DNA of 64,000 nucleotides, from positions 62,001-126,000 of the forward strand of contig NZ_JAXIWG010000001.1 in assembly GCF_034652275.1 (NCBI RefSeq). Direction: 5' to 3'. Origin of the DNA: Yoonia sp034652275 (GTDB lineage: Bacteria > Pseudomonadota > Alphaproteobacteria > Rhodobacterales > Rhodobacteraceae). Shown here in pieces: positions 44,959 through 51,890 of the stretch. How positions within the stretch are numbered: position 1 is the stretch's first letter; each line of letters begins with the position of its first letter. The notes under the pieces were generated by a model. That model ran no database searches and was not told where the DNA came from. It saw nothing but the letters and a program-made list of their open reading frames with translations. A program made the position numbers and the translations under genes.

Positions 44959-45567
44959 ATGTCTGAACTAATCGGTCCGGAGGAGATCGGGCAGCTTGCG
45001 CCCTCGGGATATTACATCGCGTTGCGCATCGGGTTTGCTTTTCCGATGGAAGAAACCAACGAACTGCCCGTCGAATGGGTAAACCACTATACAAAACAAC
45101 GGTTTATGTTGTATGATCCGGCCATCAGATGGGCCTATAGCAACGTCGGCAGCATCCGTTGGAGCGAGATCACGCTTGACGACCCCAAGCGTGTTTTTGT
45201 GCAGGCGCAGACCTTCGGGATGCGCTATGGCCTGACGGTTTCGGTGTTTGACAGCAGCAAGGACGTGCAGCGGTCGCTGGCGTCGTTCACGCGGCCAGAC
45301 CGCGAATTCACCGCGATCGAGGCCAAACTGCTGCAGGTCTACCTTGCCCGGCGCCACAACGAGACCGCGCCGCCGACGAATCTGACCAAGGCCGAACTGG
45401 AGGCGTTGGGCATGGTCAAGGATGGCAAGCGGCTCAAGGAAATCGCTTATGAGTTGAGCGTGAGCGAAGGGGCCGTCAAGCAGCGGCTCAAAAATGCCAA
45501 GCTCAAGCTTGGGGCCAAGACCGGCACACAGGCAGCGGCGCTTGCCAGCCAGTACGGGTTGATCTGA
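44959..45567 (+). CDS. LuxR-family quorum-sensing regulator
   Basis: This 202-aa regulator has an N-terminal autoinducer-binding domain (about residues 15-135, with VEWVNHYTKQRFMLYDPAIRWAYSNVGSIRWSE) and a C-terminal HTH (about 142-198: LTKAELEALGMVKDGKRLKEIAYELSVSEGAVKQRLKNAKLKLGAKTGTQAAALASQYG). Residues that usually contact the acyl-homoserine lactone (Y, W, D, W) are visible. The HTH starts LTKAELEALG rather than the more usual LTxREhEhL. It lies 117 bp upstream of luxI and is ended by a terminator. Confidence 0.93.
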   Translation: MSELIGPEEIGQLAPSGYYIALRIGFAFPMEETNELPVEWVNHYTKQRFMLYDPAIRWAYSNVGSIRWSEITLDDPKRVFVQAQTFGMRYGLTVSVFDSSKDVQRSLASFTRPDREFTAIEAKLLQVYLARRHNETAPPTNLTKAELEALGMVKDGKRLKEIAYELSVSEGAVKQRLKNAKLKLGAKTGTQAAALASQYGLI

Positions 45568-45586
45568 ACGGTTTCCGTTCTTTTTT
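45566..45586 (+). terminator. intrinsic terminator of luxR
   Basis: A 6-bp stem GAACGG / CCGTTC with TTT loop is followed by TTTTTT. It starts inside the luxR stop codon. It separates luxR transcription from luxI. Confidence 0.75.
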
Positions 45587-45617
45587 AATTTAGTAATTAC
45601 AATTAGATCTTAATTTT

Positions 45618-45636
45618 AGATGTCATCATGACATCT
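45618..45636. promoter_or_regulatory. perfect 19-bp palindrome upstream of luxI (candidate lux-box)
   Basis: AGATGTCATCATGACATCT is a perfect palindrome around one central C. It lies 48 bp before the luxI ATG, in AT-rich DNA, where a LuxR activator would be expected to bind near the -35 box. Its sequence differs from the Vibrio lux box, so recognition by the neighbouring LuxR is inference. Confidence 0.6.
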
Positions 45637-45684
45637 TTAACGGTCGTTGGCCTGCGATCGTTGTTTTACTTTAAGGGGAAGCAC

Positions 45685-46359
45685 ATGGAAAATATTACTT
45701 TCAATCTTTTGGATCTGCACCGCCACGGGACCGCTTTTTTCGAGTTTTTGGCGCTGCGCAAGCAGTTTTTCGTTGATCAGCTGGGGTGGGACATCCCGCA
45801 TGACGACCAGGTCGAGATGGACCAATACGACAACCCCAACGCGTATTACTCGTTGGTGCTGCGGGACGGCAAGGTGATCGGCGGCATGCGCGCGATGGCG
45901 ACGACGGCGCAGTGGGGCGGGCATACCTATATGCTGCGCGATGCTGTCGACGGCAAACTGATCGGCATTCCTGCCGATATCATCCCCCATGCCGAGGTCA
46001 CGCCGAATGTCTGGGAAGCGACCCGTGTCGTGATTTCCGACGAGGTGACGACGCAAGCAGAGCGTGCGGAATGCCTGTCGCTGGTGCTGGACGGTGTTGT
46101 CATGCAAGCCCGCCAGCACGGTGCGACCGAGATCATCGCGCTGTGTCCGCCCGTTTTTGCGCGCACTCTGCGCCAGCTTGGTTTTCCAGCGCGGATCATT
46201 GGCGACTCTTACGTCAACCTGCACGATTCGCGGCGCTATGTGGCGATGAGCATGCCTGCGGTGATGCGCAAATCCGCACCGCAGCCGACAGTCGCGCCGG
46301 CTCCGCAGGCAGGTAACCTGATGCAGCGCGTCGCGGTGCACGGGCCCGCGACAGCCTGA
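45685..46359 (+). CDS. acyl-homoserine-lactone synthase (LuxI family)
   Basis: This 224-aa enzyme makes an acyl-homoserine lactone from S-adenosylmethionine and acyl-ACP. Conserved residues are visible: the LRKQFFVDQLGWDIP region (Arg, Phe, Trp), EMDQYDN (Asp), VIGGMRAM (Arg) and WEATRVVI (Glu, Arg). The C-terminal 30 residues form an Ala/Pro extension beyond the usual 190-210 aa. ATG at 45685 is chosen since AAGGGGAA precedes it. It is activated probably by the adjacent LuxR. Confidence 0.92.
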   Translation: MENITFNLLDLHRHGTAFFEFLALRKQFFVDQLGWDIPHDDQVEMDQYDNPNAYYSLVLRDGKVIGGMRAMATTAQWGGHTYMLRDAVDGKLIGIPADIIPHAEVTPNVWEATRVVISDEVTTQAERAECLSLVLDGVVMQARQHGATEIIALCPPVFARTLRQLGFPARIIGDSYVNLHDSRRYVAMSMPAVMRKSAPQPTVAPAPQAGNLMQRVAVHGPATA

Positions 46360-46376
46360 TCCCGACGGGTAGGCCG

Positions 46377-46413
46377 CGCGCTGACCTGATGCTTCCCGTG
46401 CCGCGTCAGCGCG
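46377..46413. terminator. hairpin between convergent luxI and purB
   Basis: Perfect 9-bp arms CGCGCTGAC / GTCAGCGCG are separated by 19 bp. The right arm overlaps the purB stop codon. No T-run follows, so it may be a weak or Rho-assisted 3' end for either gene. Confidence 0.4.
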
Positions 46414-47713
46414 TGCCGAACACACGTGCGAAGATCGTATCCACGTGTTTGAGGTGATAGCCGAGATCGAATTTCTCTTCGATCTCGGCGGGTGACAGGG
46501 CGGCCAGCACGTCGGCATCGGCCAGCAGTTCGGTCTTGAAATCGGCCCCCTGTTCCCAGACCCGCATCGCATTGCGCTGCACAAGGCGATAGGCATCTTC
46601 GCGGTTCACACCCGCCTGCGTCAGCGCCAGCAGGACCCGCTGCGACATGACCAGACCGCGGAACTTGTTCATGTTTGCCATCATATTGGCCGGATAGATC
46701 ACCAGCTTTTCGATCACCCCCGCCAGACGGTGCAGCGCAAAATCGAGCGTGATCGTCGTATCCGGCCCGATGGCGCGTTCCACCGATGAATGGCTGATGT
46801 CGCGTTCATGCCAAAGCGCCACGTTCTCCATTGCGGGGATCACCGACATGCGCACCAGACGCGCAAGGCCGGTCAGGTTTTCGGTCAGCACGGGGTTGCG
46901 TTTATGCGGCATGGCGGAACTGCCTTTTTGACCGGCGGAAAAGAATTCCTCGGCCTCCAGCACTTCGGTGCGCTGCATGTGGCGGATCTCAATGGCGATG
47001 TTTTCGATGCTGGAGGCGATCACACCCAATGTCGCAAAGAACATCGCGTGCCGGTCGCGGGGGATGACCTGTGTGCTGATCGGTTCGGGTGTCAGGCCAA
47101 GCTGGGCGCAAACATGTTCCTCGACGCTCGGGTCGATATTGGCGAAAGTGCCGACTGCGCCGGAAATGGCACCCGTGGCGATTTCAGCGCGGGCATTGAC
47201 CAGACGCGCGCGGTTGCGGTCCATTTCGGCATAAAAACGGGCAAAGGTCAGGCCCATCGTGGTGGGTTCGGCATGGATGCCGTGGCTGCGCCCTATGCGC
47301 ACGGTATCCTTATGTTCCAGCGCGCGGGTTTTCAGCGCGGCCAGCACACGGTCCATGCCCGCGAGCAATAGGTCAGAGGCGCGGACCAGCTGGATGTTGA
47401 ACGTCGTGTCCAGCACATCGGAACTGGTCATCCCCTGATGCACGAAACGCGCGGTGTCCTGCCCGATGATTTCCGCCAGATGCGTCAGAAAGGCGATGAC
47501 GTCGTGTTTGGTCACGGCCTCGATCTCGTCGATGCGGGCGACGTCAAAGGCCACGTCCTTGGCCTTCCAGACAGCGGCGGCATTCTCGGCGGGGATCACG
47601 CCGATGGCGGCTTGGGCGTCGCAGGCGTGGGCCTCGATCTCGTACCAGATGCGGAACTTGGTGGCGGGGTCCCAGATGGCGGTCATTTCAGGGCGGGAAT
47701 AACGTGGGATCAT
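46406..47713 (-). CDS. purB: adenylosuccinate lyase
   Basis: This 435-aa enzyme acts twice in purine synthesis, splitting fumarate from SAICAR and from adenylosuccinate. The fumarase/aspartase signature SSAMPHKRNPVLTE lies at about residue 264. The HxE-like GRSHGIHAEPTTMGL and FVHQGMTSSDVLDT segments hold the other catalytic His and substrate-binding residues. Length is standard. It is monocistronic. Confidence 0.95.
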   Translation of the reverse strand: MIPRYSRPEMTAIWDPATKFRIWYEIEAHACDAQAAIGVIPAENAAAVWKAKDVAFDVARIDEIEAVTKHDVIAFLTHLAEIIGQDTARFVHQGMTSSDVLDTTFNIQLVRASDLLLAGMDRVLAALKTRALEHKDTVRIGRSHGIHAEPTTMGLTFARFYAEMDRNRARLVNARAEIATGAISGAVGTFANIDPSVEEHVCAQLGLTPEPISTQVIPRDRHAMFFATLGVIASSIENIAIEIRHMQRTEVLEAEEFFSAGQKGSSAMPHKRNPVLTENLTGLARLVRMSVIPAMENVALWHERDISHSSVERAIGPDTTITLDFALHRLAGVIEKLVIYPANMMANMNKFRGLVMSQRVLLALTQAGVNREDAYRLVQRNAMRVWEQGADFKTELLADADVLAALSPAEIEEKFDLGYHLKHVDTIFARVFGTR

Positions 47714-47804
47714 CGGGGCACCTTTTCGTTGGTCTGGGCAGCGGATTGCCTTTGCGTCATAAGAGGGACGGGGCCAAGCCTCAAGCCAAGAACGGGAAGA
47801 AGCG

Positions 47805-48227
47805 GTGCTGGGACGGGATGATTTTGCGGGGCGCTGGCAGGTGGTGCGGCGGATCGACGACCGGCATGGACGGATGCAGGGCGAGTTTACGGGTGTGGCT
47901 GAAATGCAGCCGGTGGGCGACGCAGGGCTGATCTATACCGAAAGCGGGCAGATGCGGATTGGGACGGCGCCGGTAATGCAGGCGGTGCGGCGGTATCTGT
48001 GGGATTTTGGTGAGGGGCTGGTCACCGTCCGGTTCGAGGACGGGCGCGATTTTCATACCTTCGTGCCTGCGGGTCAGGCAGCGGGGACGGATCACCCGTG
48101 CGGGGCGGATCATTACCGCGTGGTGTACGACTTTACCCGCTGGCCCCTTTGGCGCGCGACTTGGGATGTGACGGGGCCGCGCAAGGATTATACGTCCGTC
48201 ACGGATTACTCGAGGGTGGTGCGCTGA
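47805..48227 (+). CDS. DUF6314 family protein
   Basis: This 140-aa cytosolic protein fits a family of small lipocalin-like proteins in Rhodobacteraceae (DUF6314 by recollection): FAGRWQVVRRIDDRHGRMQGEFTGVAEM, HPCGADHYRVVYDF and WDVTGPRKDYTSVTDYSR. The start is GTG at 47805 behind a GGGAAGAA site. Function is unknown. It precedes bioY by 85 bp and its stop lies in a hairpin. Confidence 0.7.
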   Translation: MLGRDDFAGRWQVVRRIDDRHGRMQGEFTGVAEMQPVGDAGLIYTESGQMRIGTAPVMQAVRRYLWDFGEGLVTVRFEDGRDFHTFVPAGQAAGTDHPCGADHYRVVYDFTRWPLWRATWDVTGPRKDYTSVTDYSRVVR

Positions 48228-48235
48228 AGCGCACC
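48218..48235. repeat. hairpin GGTGCGCT-GA-AGCGCACC at gene end
   Basis: Perfect 8-bp arms with a 2-base loop span the DUF6314 stop codon and are followed by CTACA. A similar hairpin followed by CTAC lies at 59853-59870. They look like members of a short palindromic repeat family at gene ends. Confidence 0.5.
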
Positions 48236-48312
48236 CTACAGGCTTTGCTTGCGCTGCGACGCGGCATCGGCAATAAAACACGCAGGTAATCACAAACAGG
48301 GGAGAGCGGCAG

Positions 48313-48918
48313 ATGGCCCTCGCACTCAACAAATCCGTCATGACCGAGGTTTTCGGCCCAAGCGAAGGCACAGCCCTGCGCGTCAAGCAGGCGCTGATGG
48401 TCGTTCTTGGCATCGTGCTGCTGGCGGTCATGGCCAAGATCAAGGTGCCGGTCCCCGGCAGCCCCGTCGCAATCAGCATGGGCACCTTCGCGGTGCTGAC
48501 GATCGGCGCGGCCTACGGTCCCCGTCTGGGTCTGGCGACGATCATGGGCTGGATGATCGTGGGGATGCTGGGCTTTGACGTGTTCCAAAGCTCGACGGCT
48601 GACCTGAACGGCATCAGCTATATGATGGGCAGCACTGGCGGCTATCTGGTCGGCTATGTGCTGGCGACGCTGGCACTGGGCTATGCGGCGCGCGCAGGCT
48701 GGGACCGGTCGGTCGTGCTGATGGCGCTGGCGATGTTCATTGGCAACGTGCTGATCTACGTGCCGGGCGTGGCATGGCTGGGTGTGCTGTACGGCTTTGA
48801 CCAGCCGATCTTTGCATGGGGCCTGACACCGTTCCTGCTGGGCGACGCGCTGAAACTGGGTCTGGCCGCACTGCTGGTGCCGGGTCTGTGGAAGCTGATC
48901 GGCGATGCGCGCAAGTAA
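48313..48918 (+). CDS. bioY: biotin transporter substrate-binding subunit BioY
   Basis: This 201-aa membrane protein is the biotin-binding S component of an ECF-type transporter. Six hydrophobic segments are seen. Signatures include KVPVPGSPVAISMGTFAVLTIGAAYGPRLG and STGGYLVGYVLATLALGYAA. No bioM (ATPase) or bioN gene is adjacent, so it either acts alone, as reported for some BioY proteins, or uses subunits encoded elsewhere. Confidence 0.92.
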   Translation: MALALNKSVMTEVFGPSEGTALRVKQALMVVLGIVLLAVMAKIKVPVPGSPVAISMGTFAVLTIGAAYGPRLGLATIMGWMIVGMLGFDVFQSSTADLNGISYMMGSTGGYLVGYVLATLALGYAARAGWDRSVVLMALAMFIGNVLIYVPGVAWLGVLYGFDQPIFAWGLTPFLLGDALKLGLAALLVPGLWKLIGDARK

Positions 48919-48944
48919 GCGCGGGGGATGCTGAGAGATGAGGG

Positions 48945-48972
48945 GCGCGGGCTGAAAGGTCCGCGCTTTTTT
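48945..48972 (+). terminator. intrinsic terminator of bioY
   Basis: A 6-bp stem GCGCGG / CCGCGC with loop GCTGAAAGGT is followed by TTTTTT, 27 bp after the bioY stop. Confidence 0.75.
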
Positions 48973-49098
48973 GTTGGGTGGTGTGACGCCATAGGGCGGC
49001 TGTGCGGGACTTTTCAGACCTTCGCTGCAAGTGCGTCAATGTCCGGTCTGACGAACCGTTAAACAAACGGTGGTTTTTGAGAGCGGGCAACCTGCTGT

Positions 49099-49590
49099 TT
49101 AGAGGCAAGGTAAGATCAGATCTTTACCGTCTGCATGATCCTCCGGAAACGGATCAATGTAATAGATCTGTTTTAGCCTGAACCCACCTAAAAGGTTTGG
49201 TTCAAGTTCTGCATAGTATTCATCTTTGCCAGATAGGTGTGCCGGTCGTGTGATGAAAAATGGCTGTTTGAGCAGTCTGCCTTCATTTACGGCATCGCCA
49301 AACGAGAGCCTATTTGGGTCGAAATTTGAGTCTGAACCGAATGCAACAAGCTGTAGCTTTACGCCGTTGGTAATGAAGGGCGATAAAAAAAGCTCGTAGA
49401 GCTGAGAACACTCGCTAAACGGGGTTTTCCTCGCGGATGCTTTGGCATCGTCTGCCAAGTGGCTGCAATAATTGTTCCACAATGTGTAATCGGCACAGTA
49501 ACTTCGTATGAAGGCTTCTGGACTACTCTGGTCGGGGCCAGCAAAATCTGGTGGCCCAGATTTTCGGAAAAATGATTTCCAAAGTGACAT
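49099..49590 (-). CDS. probable NTF2-fold immunity protein (orphan)
   Basis: This 163-aa protein shows the pattern of the NTF2-fold immunity family: an N-terminal helix (SPEAFIRSYCADYTLWNNYC), LSPFITNGVKLQLVAFGSDSNFDPNRLSF (compare FGSxSxHDP), then PFFITRP and EYYAELEPNLLGGFRLKQIYYIDPF with a short tail. These proteins normally neutralise polymorphic or contact-dependent toxins. No toxin, VgrG, Rhs or CdiB gene is nearby. Base composition is below that of the core genes. The match is by eye. Confidence 0.6.
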   Translation of the reverse strand: MSLWKSFFRKSGPPDFAGPDQSSPEAFIRSYCADYTLWNNYCSHLADDAKASARKTPFSECSQLYELFLSPFITNGVKLQLVAFGSDSNFDPNRLSFGDAVNEGRLLKQPFFITRPAHLSGKDEYYAELEPNLLGGFRLKQIYYIDPFPEDHADGKDLILPCL

Positions 49591-49903
49591 GGCGGTCTCT
49601 CCCGTCCGTTACGCTACTCTGAGACAGTAGGGCGTTCAACAAACTCATTTTTGGTGCATAATTAAAACACCCCGATTGAAGCAACCACAAACCCCGTTCA
49701 ACACCCAAGCAGGAATTGAAGGTTTTTGGATCGACCGCGATAGCGGACGTCCCTGCATCACGCAGCACCCGTCACTCTGGGCTCGAAGCGGACATACACT
49801 TTAAATCGCCTGATGCGTCGCGCGTGTTTTTAACCGCCCAGCCTCCCCAACAAAAAACCCCGCCTGATCTCTCAGACGGGGCTTCTTTGCAATCAGCCTA
49901 CGA
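49591..49903. other. gap upstream of the immunity-like gene, holding the glnA terminator
   Basis: This 313-bp stretch contains no convincing gene. It holds the leader of the minus-strand immunity-like gene, short GATAGCGGACGTCC and CGAAGCGGACATAC motifs (about 49737-49800) that look like decayed intergenic repeats, and the glnA terminator at its right end. Confidence 0.45.
49852..49881 (-). terminator. intrinsic terminator of glnA
   Basis: Arms CCCCGCCTGA / TCAGACGGGG (one mismatch, loop TCTC) are flanked on the left by six A, which is the U-run on the minus strand. It lies 23 bp beyond the glnA stop. Confidence 0.8.
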
Positions 49904-51310
49904 TCAGCAGCTGTAGTACATTTTGAACTCGATCGGGTGCGGGGTGTGTTCGTAGGCGTAGACCTCTTCCCACTTCAGCGCCATGTAGCCTTCAAGCTGG
50001 GATTTGGTGAACACGTCACCGGCCAGCAGGAATTCGTGATCGGCTTCGAGCTCGGTCAGGGCTTCGCGCAGCGAGCCACAGACGGTCGGGATCGATGCCA
50101 GTTCTTCGGGCGGCAGATCGTAGAGATCCTTGTCCGAGGATGGACCCGGGTCGATCTTGTTCTTGATCCCGTCGATGCCGGCCATCAGCAGAGCAGCAAA
50201 GGCCAGATAGGGGTTGGCGGCCGGATCGGGGAAACGGGCCTCGACGCGCTTGGCTTTTGGCGATTCGGCCCATGGGATACGCACGCAGCCCGACCGGTTA
50301 CGGGCGGAATAGGCGCGCAGCACGGGGGCCTCGAAGCCGGGGATCAGACGCTTGTAGCTGTTGGTCGTCGGGTTGGTGATCGCGTTCAGCGCCTTGGCGT
50401 GCTTCAGGATGCCGCCGATGAAGTACAGCGCTTCCTGAGACAGGTCGGCGTATTTGTCACCCGCGAACAGTGGCTTGCCGTCTTTCCAGATCGACATGTT
50501 CACGTGCATGCCGGTGCCGTTATCGCCTGCGATGGGCTTTGGCATGAATGTCGCCGATTTGCCGTAGGCTTGGGCCACGTTGTGGATGACGTATTTGTAT
50601 TTCTGGATCTCGTCAGCCTGCTTGGTCAGCGTGCCGAAAATCAGGCCCAGCTCGTGCTGGCAAGACGCCACTTCGTGGTGGTGCTTGTCGACCTTCATGC
50701 CCATCCGCTTCATCGTGGACAGCATTTCGGAACGCATTTCCTGCGCGTCGTCGATCGGGTTCACAGGGAAATAGCCGCCCTTGATGCCGGGACGGTGGCC
50801 GGTGTTGCCCATTTCATATTCGGTATCGGTGTTCCATGCGCCATCGAGCGCGTCGACCTGATAGGACACCTTGTTCATCGTGACGCTGAAACGCACGTCG
50901 TCGAAAACGAAGAATTCGGCTTCCGGTCCGAAATAGGCGGTGTCGCCGACGCCGGAGGCTTTCAGATATTCCTCGGCCTTGACAGCAGTGCCGCGCGGGT
51001 CGCGGTCATAGGGTTCCATCGTGTCTGGCTCGACCACGTTGCAATGGATGCAGACAGTCTTTTCCGCATAGAACGGATCGACATAGGCGGAGGAGGCGTC
51101 GGGCATCAGTTTCATGTCGGACTGGTCGATGGATTTCCAACCGGCAATGGACGAGCCGTCGAACATGAAGCCTTCGTCAAGGAAGTCTTCGTCGACGAGA
51201 TCGGCAACCACGGTGACGTGTTGCAGCTTGCCGCGCGGGTCGGTGAAGCGGATATCGACGTAATCGACCTCTTCATCCTTGATCAGTTTGAGAACAGCTT
51301 TCTTGTCCAT
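49904..51310 (-). CDS. glnA: type I glutamine synthetase
   Basis: This 468-aa enzyme condenses ammonia and glutamate using ATP. Catalytic signatures are visible: FDGSSIAGW, FGPEAEFFVFDDVRF, CQHELGLIFGTL, KPIAGDNGTGMHVNMSIWKDG and NPTTNSYKRLIPGFEAP. The adenylylation Tyr lies in KDLYDLPPEE, indicating GlnE-type control. ATG at 51310 (MDKKAVLKLIKDEEVDYVD) has an AAAGGTG site; a longer reading has no support. It follows glnB by 70 bp. Confidence 0.97.
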   Translation of the reverse strand: MDKKAVLKLIKDEEVDYVDIRFTDPRGKLQHVTVVADLVDEDFLDEGFMFDGSSIAGWKSIDQSDMKLMPDASSAYVDPFYAEKTVCIHCNVVEPDTMEPYDRDPRGTAVKAEEYLKASGVGDTAYFGPEAEFFVFDDVRFSVTMNKVSYQVDALDGAWNTDTEYEMGNTGHRPGIKGGYFPVNPIDDAQEMRSEMLSTMKRMGMKVDKHHHEVASCQHELGLIFGTLTKQADEIQKYKYVIHNVAQAYGKSATFMPKPIAGDNGTGMHVNMSIWKDGKPLFAGDKYADLSQEALYFIGGILKHAKALNAITNPTTNSYKRLIPGFEAPVLRAYSARNRSGCVRIPWAESPKAKRVEARFPDPAANPYLAFAALLMAGIDGIKNKIDPGPSSDKDLYDLPPEELASIPTVCGSLREALTELEADHEFLLAGDVFTKSQLEGYMALKWEEVYAYEHTPHPIEFKMYYSC

Positions 51311-51380
51311 TCTTGGGCACCTTTCTGTAGTATCTCTGGTTTTGCTTGGCGTACGCCCGACCGGGCGGCGGCAAGCGGTG

Positions 51381-51719
51381 TTAAAGGGCTTCGTCGCCGG
51401 ATTCGCCAGTCCTGATGCGGATGGCCTGTTCGACGGAGGAAACAAAAATCTTGCCGTCGCCGATCTTGTCGGTCTTGGCGGCGGAAATGATCGCCTCGAT
51501 CGCGCCATCGACCTGATCGTCGGGCAGCACAACCTCAATCTTCACTTTGGGCAGGAAGTCGACGACATATTCGGCGCCACGGTAAAGCTCGGTATGGCCT
51601 TTCTGGCGCCCGAAGCCTTTGACTTCGACCACAGACAGACCCTGCACGCCCATGTCCTGCAGCGCTTCTTTCACCTCGTCCAGCTTGAACGGCTTGATGA
51701 TCGCCTCGATCTTTTTCAT
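51381..51719 (-). CDS. glnB: nitrogen regulatory protein P-II
   Basis: This 112-aa trimeric signal protein starts MKKIEAIIKPFKLDEVKEAL and has the T-loop KGHTELYRGAEYVVDFLPK with the uridylylated Tyr at residue 51. The second signature TDKIGDGKIFVSSVEQAIRIRTGE is near the C-terminus. It senses 2-oxoglutarate and ATP/ADP and controls GlnE and NtrB. The glnB-glnA order is typical of alphaproteobacteria. Confidence 0.97.
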   Translation of the reverse strand: MKKIEAIIKPFKLDEVKEALQDMGVQGLSVVEVKGFGRQKGHTELYRGAEYVVDFLPKVKIEVVLPDDQVDGAIEAIISAAKTDKIGDGKIFVSSVEQAIRIRTGESGDEAL

Positions 51720-51890
51720 GGCACGCGACTCCTTGGATTTCAGTCACAGCGGTGAGACCATTTCTGTTGCACCGGGACAATTCGTGGCAAAGTGCAGACA
51801 GGGGCCGTTCGCCGGAAACAGCGGGTGATGATTAAAATTTGTGCAACTTGCCTGCTAGATGCGCTGAATAAAAACTTAAGGGATCGCGCC

